A stretch of DNA of 64,000 bases from Aricia agestis (taxonomy: Eukaryota; Arthropoda; Insecta; Lepidoptera; Lycaenidae). The stretch lies in the NCBI RefSeq assembly GCF_905147365.1, contig NC_056415.1, positions 11,798,001 through 11,862,000 on the forward strand, written 5' to 3'. The notes beneath the pieces were generated by a model. That model was not told where the DNA came from and did no database searches. It was given only the letters and a program-made list of their open reading frames with translations. A program made the position numbers and the translations under genes. Every line of letters starts with the position of its first letter. The stretch's first letter is position 1. Shown here one piece after another: positions 11,516-23,500 of this stretch.

Positions 11516-14500
11516 CTACGTGGCCTCGACGGTGGGTGGGAGGGGCGATAGCGGCGCGCGAGAGCCGCGGGGTGTGGCGTGGCGAGCGAGCACGGCCGCG
11601 GGCTCGCCGGCGAAACACTCGAACGCGGTGTCCAAGAACAGCTCCTGTAATATCAATCGATTTTTTTATAGATATTATGATAAACAATTTGGTAACAGCG
11701 ATTACAATAACCAATTAATAGTCATCTATTACTGACTTTGTTTCGCACGATTTTAATATATTGTGTGTAATCGCGGGTTACAGCCACTACAGCTATGTTT
11801 CGGAGTGAAGCATAGAGCAGGACGCAGCATTCTCGTCCGATTGTTTGAGTCTCAAAACGGTTTCGTAGTAGGCCTACAGTAGGCCTACTACGAAACCGTT
11901 TTGAGACTCAAACAATCGGACGAGAATGCTGCGTCCTGCTCTAACAACGTCATTTCACGTTTGTTAGAGTAGGACGCAACATTCTCGTACGATTGTTTGA
12001 GTCTCAAAACCATTTCATGGTACGGGCCCTGGTCCGTCGTCTCATTTCCTCGCATACGAAACTATTGATAGCTCCATTCGCGACGCTGTAGAAACGAGAC
12101 AGCTATACATGCATACATTGGAATTTCTTCGTTCTTCGTGCCCTTTAGGAATATTACGTACCTGGAGGAAGCGTCGCGCGCACAGCATATACGTGCCGCG
12201 GGCGAGCAGCGCGCACACGTCGCTGTACACGCACGCGCTGTGGAACGCGTCCGGATGAAGCTGCTTCAGCGACAGCAGCGCGGACCGCGTCTGTAGTATC
12301 GACGCGAATGAATTATTATGAAGTCAAAAACTAAAATATGACAGTAAATATTGTGTGATATAATATGCAACCTGGGGCCGTTCCACGAAACTGTTTTGAG
12401 ACTCAAACAATCGAACGAAAATGCCGCGTCCCACTCTATCAAACGTGAAATGACGTTGTTAGAGCAGGACGTAGCATTCTCTTTCGATTGTTTGAGTCTC
12501 AAAACGGTTTCGTAGTAGGCCTACTGGGCCCTTTAAATCATTTGGCAATTTAATCAGATGGGATTAAGTGCTATGGACTGCAAAAATGTTGTCTAATTTT
12601 GTTTATCGACACCACAATGTTGTACAGTCTCTTAACCAAAAACCTCATTTTTACCCCGCGGAATATATTGTCACACCGTCTGAAGATAACATAAAAATAT
12701 AAGAATTTTATAAAAGTTGCCTTCTGGCTTCTACATTTAAAATATTTTACCTGTCGCAGATGAATCGGGTTGGCCATAAAAAGCACGTGATTCAAAAGTT
12801 GAGAGTGGATTGCACTGGTCTCCCTCGATACACCGCTCGAGCCTAAGAAAAGACACTTGAATATAAAACACTGTTTAAAATTGTTGGGATATCAAGTGGT
12901 TATTCTATTAAAAGTAAATGAACCGTCCATATCGCAATTCCTAAATTTATATTATAAATCTTCCCAAACAAACACGAATATTTTAAGACCAAAATTTAGC
13001 AAATCAGTTTAGCTATTCTCCAGTTTTACAAAATTGAAATTTATTGTATGTATAGATTAATTAATTACATAACATTAAAAAGAATTTACCTGACAAGAAC
13101 GCCTGCCGCAACTCGTGCGCAGACGGCGGGCGCGCACGCACGCACGCAAGACACGTGGACGGGGAGTGCGTAAACGTGGCCCCGCCCACCGACCTACTGC
13201 CGTCGCTTATCTCCGCCACATCCTCACTTCTCAGCCTAACATCATCATCCTTCTCTTTCTTTTCCTCTATCCTCAAATCTTCCGTCACCTTCGTCAAACT
13301 CGCGAGCTCGTCCGATTCTTTCTCGATATGCGTCGGCAGCTCCACCTTAGTTTCTATTATCCTTGTCATGCCGTGGTCGGTTTTCGAGATGTTTATAATG
13401 GCCGACGTAGTGACGGCTGGGTTCTGAGATTTACTATCACTTATAACTATGGAGTCAGCTAAAAAGGAAGGAACTCGAGTTTGAACTAATGTGGAGTCTT
13501 TAGTGTCATTTGGCTTCACATCTTCTTCCCTGCAATCGAAGTAAGAGTATGTTATAAAAAATTATTAAAAGTAAAAATTACATATTAAAACGGTAAATGA
13601 ACGGCTTGAGACGCCACAAATATATATTTCTCTTTCACTCTTATGGGGTTTACATTTGATACTTTAAGAAATAAATAGTTGTTTTGATTTTATTTATAAT
13701 TTTATGCTTCTGTGATTCAAACCTGGGGAACAAATCCATGAGGTCCCTGGGCAGGCAGACGCCGACGTAGTGCGTGGTGGGCAGCATCGCAGGCGGCGCG
13801 GGTGCGGGGGGCGGCAACTCGGTACTGCCCGCCTCGCAGCGAACCTGCTGCCAGTCGTACTCGAACAGGCTGTGTAAAAAATAGTTTTTAAGTGTTTTTA
13901 CAAAAAAAGAAGGTGGCTTTGAGGCGAATTCTGATAAAAAGTGCTTAGGTTAGAGAAGAAGAATTATTTTATGCTTATCGTTTTTTTTTAAGAATATTAT
14001 TGTCTATGTAACAAACTAACTTCTAATCATCAATATAATATATATTTTTTGTTAAAAAATTATGATTATTACTGCAAGATTGGTGAAACGAAATCGATCT
14101 TGTAGAGCCAATATTCAAAATAAGTGATTCAACTTTGAATCTACAACTTTTATGCGCGATGCGCCTAGCGTCGACCAACAACCACGCGGTTGTTTACATA
14201 CAAGTCGAACGAGAATCGTGAACCAATAAACTACGTCAGAATTTATTATATTAGTGTGTGGCAGGGATGATGTAATTTATACAGCGTTATATTTATCATA
14301 TCTATACTAAGATTATAAAGTTAAAGAGTTTATTTGTTTGAACGCGCGAATCTTACAATACTACTGGACCTATTATTATGTAATTTGGCACATATACGGA
14401 GGACTATATAAAATAGTTGCTTATAGGTCACAGCACACATATCAACTCGGAAAAGGATCGGCACCGTATCGCCTCGAGCCGTTCAATATTGTTTGTATGA

Positions 14501-17500
14501 AACTCCCTACTGCAACGCACACTAAGCGGAACCGTAACGTAATCGCCCCGCCTCTAAAGGGGACAGCGGTCGGCGAGCCGTAAGCGAGGCGTCGCCTACC
14601 CGTAGCCGAGTTGACGTAAAGGCGCTACTGATACACTTTGATAATACGTGCATACGTTAGGGACGCCTGGTTGACGGCGAGGCGAAAGGCGCTAGGTTAC
14701 GATCCCTTTCCGAGTTGATATGTGTGTTGTGAGTTGTGACCTTAATCCTTATGTCTTCGGGGAAGGATGAAGGCAATTTTTTTGCAGGACAGTGTACGGT
14801 TCTATCGCAATTCGTGGGTAACATCTATATCACCTCATTTTGGCCATTCGTTCCCTCGTGGACTTGGACCTATCCCTCAGGGAGAGAAAGGGCTTGGCGC
14901 GCGAGTTGGTGTCCGTCAGCAGCCAGCTCAGGTCATCTTCTGTCGCCGCACTCTCCGATAGATGAGGCCTGCGATAAAAATATGATGAGAATCTCAAAGG
15001 CTAATGAATACTATATTAATACCAGCTGTCCCGGTGAACTTCGTGTCACTTTAAAACCTTCCCTGGACTTTTACGAATATTTTAAGACTAAAATTAGCCC
15101 AATCCGTTCAGCCGTTTTTGAGTTTTAGCGTTACTAACACAATTGAAAATCCATATATATTGTATATATATTGTATGGTCATGTAAAACATTAAAATTGT
15201 AACAAAATATTATATTAATAAAGTGAAATAGGTGCATAAAAAGTGTATATTTATTAATTATTACTGTTAATACTTTCAAGCAATAAAGGAAAAACGAAAA
15301 TCAGTCTACGCAATTTAATATTTACCCGGCCCATTACTACGAATTTTTTAACATTAAAATCAGATCGTTTGTTTAGCCGCTACAGTTAAGTCGCCAAAAC
15401 CACAACACTTTCTTTTGGTTTTGACTAACGTAAATAAATAAATAAAGATGTACTCAGGAGTAATGACGTCACAATTTGGCCACACGATATGCCACAACAA
15501 TAAGATGGCTACGTTCTTAAACTCTTTGCAGTATAAATAAATAAATAATGACATGCCACAACAATATTTATTTATTTATTTAATATTGGAAAACCTACAG
15601 CGTACAATTTTACTTAAATAGTTAAATATATAGATAAAACAAGAAGCCAATGACAGGTTTTTACCATTAACAAAGAAGAACTAGCAAACAAACATGATTT
15701 TTTAACACAAGAAACAAAATTCTGTGTAACTACAATATACTAAGGTTACAAAGTACAATGATGTTTAAGAAAATAGAATATAGAATAGAACAGTAATTAT
15801 AAATCAATAGAAAATATTAATCGAAGAAGTGAAGGATCAGTTTGTCTCTTGCATTCTTGGTCCGCAATGTATAAGGATCGAAAGAGAATTTTTTACAGAC
15901 ATGATTAAATTCAATGCTAGCTCGCACTAGACAGGAGTTACGCCTATAGTTAGAATTATAACATGGGATAGCCAGTGGTGGATTAAATCTACGTGGCCTG
16001 TTGGTACATAAAAGTTTACTTTGCTGAGAAGGTCAGGACAATCAATTTCGTTGTTAATTAATTTTAGAATGAATATGAAATCAGAAATGTACCGACGATT
16101 AAACAAAGTTTGAATGTGAAATTTTTTACAAAGGGTAAGGTAGTTATCTGAATTATAGTATATTTTAAGTCTGTAGCATAGGTATCGCATAAATCGCCTT
16201 AATAAGATGGCTACGTTCTTAAACTCTTTGCAGTATAAATAAATAAATAATGGCAACACATACTTGGCATTTCTATCTTAAGTCTGACCCTGGCCAATTA
16301 TATCTCGTCAAATCGATAGCCAACATACTTATAGTTTCGGAACATACAAAATATAAAAATATAATGCAATGTATATTGGAAATATACCTCCTATGTTTGT
16401 TGAATGAGTGCAGCGTCGCGTAGCCGCTCATATCGAGCGTTGCGGGCGGCGAGCTGGCCACCTCCGGATTAAAACCTGGTCATAGACAAAATGTTATTAT
16501 AATAAAGCAGTTTTAAACGAATTGAATAAGGCTAATAATAATACAGACACTTCAGAATCAGAGGATAAAAATTAGAGTCAAAATTGTAGCCCAGTAATAT
16601 GCGGTGAGCGAATATTTAAGCTCAATAATATATTGTTATAAAGAGGTATCAGTTATTACTTGACGTGGAAGTCCGTCGGTGCGACTCGAGCCGTTGTCGG
16701 TGCGTGCTAGCGCTCGCCTTCATGCCGTACAGACTCGACGAGCTCGGTATAGGGCTCAGAGTCAGCACACGATCCCTGAAATGTAGTTTAAGCTTTAATT
16801 ATAATCATACCAAAGACATTTTTACAGAAATAAGAATAGTCAGATACGCGTATCAAATCTTTACAACAAAATATTATGACGTAATATTGGTTTATTCATT
16901 ATTCAATAATTATTTCAGCCAGAATATATATATATCGCGCAAGGAACCGTACATTTTTCACCTTATGAAAAATTAAGGGACAAATACGCTTTCATTAGAG
17001 CCATACGTCACCGGGATGCCAAGGCGACGTGGCCAGTGACGTTACCATGACAACGTCTGGCGTCTCTACGTCGCAAAGCGGTGTTTTTCTTAAATTCTAT
17101 GAAGATTTAAGAAAATATCTTAAAAAATGTTTTATTATCTGAGGATATCCATAAAACCAGCGACTGATTGAGTGGCGGAGCCCTCAAACACGTGCAAACA
17201 ACTGGCAACGTCAACAGACGCCGCATGGTGAGCGGTCGACTCTGGCTACGCTGGCTACTTGGCAACGGTCGCCGGTCGCCAGGTGAGTTACCCGTCATAC
17301 ATCTCAATAGAACTAGTTGGCGACGCCGCTGGCCACTTCGCGATGGTGAGGTATGGCTCTTAAAAGTACAGATATCATCAACATGTTCTTTACATCAAAT
17401 AAGTATTACTTACGGTATAGCATATTTCCCAACGAAGGAGTCGCAACTGCTGACACCGCTAGTGCTCGACTCACTGGTATTCCTCACTCTACCCTCATGC

Positions 17501-20500
17501 GCATGTTCTAGCGAATTCATTCTGACAGGCAGGAGCCTATTCTCTAAGTTCATTCTATGCCCAGACCGGTCGTAGCTGGTCACATCTCGTAAGATATCAA
17601 CCGTCCGTGACTCAGTTAAAGACCTCTCTTGGGACGTAGAGCAACCCTGCGTCGGCAGCGTATGAGATTTGCGACTCGGCTCGCGCAGACCCAACTTATG
17701 ATCGACGACATCTTGGTTTTCGATCTCCAACGATATCGGTCCGATAGTCTTGTTTAGTTTCGTGCTCTCGGAGTGTAAACTTTCCGCGGTACTCTGATCT
17801 GTGTGGTCGGATTGCTCGCTGAGGTCGATGTCGAAGGCGTTGTACCGACGGTCGGGTGAGGTGATGTAGTAGTGAGCGGTGTCGGTAGGGTCCATCACTT
17901 GGGTGTAGTTCTCGTCCGGTATCACGGGGAATTGCTCGTGTCGTGTATGTCGGACGCACAGCCAACCTGTATGAGTTTTTTTCTTAATAATAATGTGCGT
18001 CATTTTCGTTGTAAGCGATGATTGTGAAGAATATTTAGCAACTACCGTGCTACATTAATTTAATTAGTAGCTTTTCATTAATTACTTTATATTTTATGAT
18101 TTTATTGATATCCTCTCATCTGTCAAGCGCCAAAAAAATATAAGCCAGCTTATATTGTTTCTTTCCTTGTTACATTTCTTACAACGTAAACTATAAAACA
18201 GAGATGCAAATAAAAAGCCGCTAAAAAATGTGTATTAGTGTGGGCCGATATTTCAAGTGTAAACATAAACCATTTTTGTGATGATTTTTAATGAGAGTAA
18301 TTAGATATTGAAAAATTTTCGAAAATTGCGTGACATTTAAAAAGGAATATGACGAGATCCTGTTAAACTCGCTTTACCTCGAAAATAATTGTTTTTGAGA
18401 AATTTATTTCTAGGGCAATCAGAAATTTAGATATCGTAGAATAATACAAATAAGTGTGTTGTTAGTACAGTAGTTAATACTTTTTTACATAAAGCAAATA
18501 CTTACCAAGCTCAGCCAACAAGTTGGCTCCATCGTAGGTACTGCCTATTAGACCTAACACGTAGAAAGCCGTCGCTCGCACGGAGTACACCGGGCAGTAT
18601 TTGACCAGCCTCACTATGTGGACCGGCGCAGAATCTTCTAGAAAACCGTTGCTCAGCGTCATAAGTAACTGTAGGCCCTGTGGTGTCACCGCTGTACTGC
18701 CTATGGCCCACAGTGAAGCCTTGAGATTCGCTATCTCTTGTTCAGTAGAACACTTCTTCTTTTGTAACACCTGTAGTGCAATTTGTATGTATTAGTTGTT
18801 CGTCTGTGTTAAATAATGACGCTATTATATACGTCTTAAAATATTAGTTTTTTTTTTATTTATTTGTTTGACTTTACGCAAGTTTGAGAACTTACTAATA
18901 AAAAAAAATAATCAGTGCCTATACTATAAACTGTTTTGTACTTGTCTATTACATTGGAAACGACACAGATATATAAAGTTTACGCAGTTTCTTACAAAAA
19001 AAAAAGGTTAATGCTTAGTTTATGCACAGCCAATACTGGTTGCCAATAAGACTGGCAGCCAGTATTGGCTTGGTATATGCCGCGTGTGAACAGTTTTCAA
19101 GCCAGGCTAACGCTGGCTGCCAGTACTGGCGAGAATAGAGCGCCCGTCTTTTTTTCTAGCCAGTGACCTCCGCCCGCATACCCCTCAACCCCCGTGCCAG
19201 CGTTGCGAACACGTGTAAACGCATCACTGTCACTGGCGAACGTCTGTAGGGTATGCATGTGTTTGGAATTTCTAGGACAAAATGCCGAGAAAATTCAACG
19301 AAGAGGATACTTTAAAAATTATACAACTTTATAGGGAGCTCGAATGCTTGTGGAATAAGCGTAATTGTGATTCATACAAAAATAAACAAATGCGCGTTTC
19401 GGCACTAGAGCAACCGATCGCCGGAATGAATATTTAAAAAAAGTATCATTTCGTTTTATTTTTTCTAATATTTCAAACGACTCTTCTATCCATAGTTTGC
19501 AGATGTTCCTTAAAACATCTGCAAACTATGGATTTTTTCAACAGACTTTGCCGTTACCTCATTATTTTTTAACTGCAAACGTGTGGACACCCGAAGAAAA
19601 ATCCGTGAATGCGATGGCTTTGTCTAAACAAAAGGGGCCAGACCAGTACTGGCTTCAACAGGACTGGCACCAAGATTATTGGCTGTGTAAACTATACTTA
19701 AGAGGTTGACGATTTAGAAACTTTGCGCTGGCTATCAATAACACCTATATAATAGGAGCTTACCTTGTAGTGCGGAGGTAGCGCAGTCATCAGATGTAGT
19801 CGCGCGCGCGGCACGGGTGCGTGTGACGCGGGCGTGTGCGACAGGTGTGACGAGTGTGACGCCGACTGTGACGAGTGTGACGCCGTCTGCGACGCGGGCT
19901 GTGACGGTTGTGACGGTGGCATGGCGGCGGCGAGCGCGGCGTGGAGATGGGCGGGGGGACGGGCGGAGCGTCGCGCCCGCGAGCGTCGCCCACCCGCCCC
20001 GGCCGCTAGCGCTTCGTGCAACGCCGCATCGACTAAGCGCACGTATCTGTGTGCAAATGTTACTTGTTATTGTCCCTTTTGGACGCATAAATCAAGTGCA
20101 TATTTCGTAACCTAACCGAACTTAAAAACAACACTTTTGTTAGGTTCGAATCCTACGCCGGCACGTAGGATTCGAACCTAGTATCGTGTTGGGTTCGAAT
20201 TCCACTTCCAATGGAGAACCAAGGTCCAAACCACTTGATTTCTGAGGATTCTTCTTATAAAAATATTTTATAAGCTGCAGTGCGGCGGACATAGGCAGGG
20301 TCCACTTGACCATAAGAAAATCTATTCCCCAAACGAGACTATGAGAACTCGAAATTCAAACTTACCTATAATTATAAAACTTGTTCCAAAACTCCAGGTG
20401 TTTCTTCACAAACGTAGATGAAGCGGCGTCCGTCGATTGTATAGCGGCGGTTATTTCCAACGTCAGCCACAGAAGGTAGCCTCTGTCACCCGCAACCGAC

Positions 20501-23500
20501 CAGTCAATGTTAGACGGCTCCATGGACCGATCTAACCGACAGTTCTGACCCAACGTGTCACGCATCGTCATCAGCTTATCAAATAATACCTGCACAAAAA
20601 ATCTTAGTTTAGTAAATAGTAACAATAGTAAGTAATTTTCAAGTAAAAAGCAACAAAACTCGAAAAATTACGGAAATAATTTCACGAAACAGGGCCCGTA
20701 CCACGAAACAGTTTTGAGACTCAAACAATCGTACGAGAATGTTGCGTCCTACTCTAACAAACGTGAAATGACGTTGTTAGAGCAGGACGCAGCATTCTCG
20801 TTCGATTGTTTGAGTCTCAAAACGGTTTCGTAGTAGGCCTACAGTAACTTTGTTACGTCGGACAGCTTTTATCCCGCACAAAACATTTTCCGGGATAAAA
20901 CTATCCTATGATTTTTCTCGGGACTCAAAGTATCTCTTTGCTAAATTTCATCAAAATTAATGATTTAAGCATTATGATAGACTAGTACTAGTATACAGCA
21001 TTACAATAGACTAGTCACCGGTGACCGAGACACAATAGAAATTCTATTGTGTCTCGTTTTTCCACATTTGAATTAGAACTGAATTAGAACGGGGTTAATT
21101 AGAAGAGATCTAAGTACCCTCAAAATATTAGGCTTATTTCGTAAATCAAATTGTTACTTACTGGTACACTGAACGCCTCCTCCAAAATCGTCAGAGCACA
21201 CTTCACAACCGCCTTAGATTCGTCTTTTATTTGAACGATCAACATCTGCAGCAGCCACGTGTCCATGTCCACGGAATTTTCACCCATATCCCGCTGTCTC
21301 CAAGGTTCAAAGTTCTTCTTTAACTTGGACTTCTTACGGATGAGTTCGATGCTCTTTCTAGAAGCTCGCAGGAGGACGTTTAGGAACTGAGTAGCATACA
21401 GTCTGGATGCTTGAATATTGCACGTCATCGTTTTGGCAAGAATATCACGGGGGCAGGCATCTAACGTATAATCTAGACTTGATATAACTAACTTAACGTA
21501 ACAGCTATGATGAGTTTTGGTTGATAGTTCTAAGAGGCTGAAAAGAAAAAAAAACAATAAGTATCTTAAACGGACACATAATTTAAAGCAAAAGTATAAA
21601 CTTAACACTACAATGTCTATACTGTATGTGTACAATATCATACATGTTGGGTAAGTTTCTCAATTTGTGTTAAGTGCTTAAGGTAACATGAATTGTTATT
21701 CTACCTTTAGTTCGGTAAGCAGGGACAAAATCGTGTTTTGACCTATCACTTGTCTCTTTTACTCGCGCACGAAAATATTTTTAAATACATAACACACGTA
21801 TACGTCATACACAGCCATTGTTTGCTTGTTACTTGTGATATTATGTCATATGAGATAGCAATATATTCAAGTACGAAGGGAGAGTAAGAAACAAACAGCG
21901 ATATTTCAACGCGCATATTGTATTATGTGCCTCGCCTCCCTGCTATATAAGTTAGGCTAAGTAAATAGTTCATACAATAAAGCTTAACCGCGAACAACAT
22001 ATCTTTTAATTAAACTCCCAAAGCCTGCACATTGCATCCTAACCTACAAAAAGTCTTGCTAAGTTCTCTCATGTCTTAGAAACATCTTAATGGCATAAGA
22101 TAGCAAAAAATGGACATGGGCGAATAGCCCATGATAGACGGCCCCAAATTAGATAAATAAAATATAAAAACCTACAAAAAGTAAACTCACTTCTCATAAA
22201 GCCTCGTCGATTTAAACATCCGCAGGCCGGTGTATGAGTGGCACAGCTGCCCCACGAATAGGAAGTACATCTGGCACATGGTGGTGCACATGTGCTGCGG
22301 GCTGAACAGGCACTCGTGCGCCTTGCGCCCCGTCTCTATAGCCTCTATCTGACGGCTCACGTCGTTAAAGAAGTCCTCTAACAGCTTCTGAGAGTCCAAC
22401 TGTAAATAAATCAGTTTATGGCTAAACTCTAGTTTTCCCGCGTTCCACTGAGCGTTAAAAACGATCAAAATGCTCAAAATAGGAGGCATTTTGAGCGTTT
22501 TGAACGTTTTAACGCTAAGTGCAAGGCGCGGTTTATGGCGGACTAAGTGAGTGACAGTTTAAAAGTCAGTTTATGGAATTTGAAGCTTCCTCTTAACGTC
22601 TGCGGACGCATCTGTAATCTGTATTTTGTATGCCTCTTTTTCAAGGAAATGTCTCTTTTTCAAGGTTTTTGCTTGTGACTCGAAAATTATTGCTTGTGAC
22701 TTTTAGTATATTCATCTGACATCTGGACACCTTTAGGGATAACTGTACCAATTTTCAAAACTACATGAATTATTTGGTCTAAATTCCTGAATTTTCCCAG
22801 GCTATTAAAAAGAGAGCGAATATCGGCCGTACATGTGTATTTAAATTATAGCGAAATAGTATTGCAAGAAAGGATTAGGTAATATTATTTGTATTTATAT
22901 TTTATATACAGGGTAGCAATTGCTTCACCTCACTTGATAATGAAAGTGAAAGTGTTAATAATGAAAGTCATTTTAAAATTTTCGTAGATGGTACAAATGC
23001 TATCCGAAAACGGTTTGATAGCAATTAAGTTAATATTTTTATTTGTGGATAACCATTAACCAAGCTGTTCAGTCTGTAAAAAGGTAAGTGGCAAATAAGA
23101 TCCTAGTACTCACGTCATTATGCCTCAGCAAATGCCGTATAAGCTGGCAGCCGGCGCGCGTGGCAGCGTGCCCGTGCCCGGAGCTCGACAGGTCGGTATG
23201 GGAGTACTTGTTGGCGGACGGCCGTAGATAGTTCATGATGCGAGCCGCCCACGCGCGGTGACCGCTGTCGTTGAGGTCTAGGAGGGGCGCGCTGTCTGTT
23301 TCCTAGAATAGGCATGATGACTATTTTTTTTTCTTATTGGCAAATGAAAGACCCTTAAAAATAGAAACATCGCTGAAAGAATGACTCTGATAGCTTAAAA
23401 ATTCACCAAGATATGACAATTCAAACATCTTATAAAATAGTCCTGCCCGAAACGCTCCATACAAAGTGCTACGAAAGTATGACGTCACTCTTTCGTAGTT

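Noticed and set aside
13115..13462. 115-aa + strand frame
   Set aside because: Antisense to Rictor exon 21.
17168..17575. Open frames on both strands in a CpG-rich patch with a good + strand donor (CGCCAGGTGAGT) between Rictor exons 16 and 17
   Set aside because: The Rictor phase is continuous without it, the codons match no Rictor block, and the + strand frame overlaps exon 16 as its antisense shadow.
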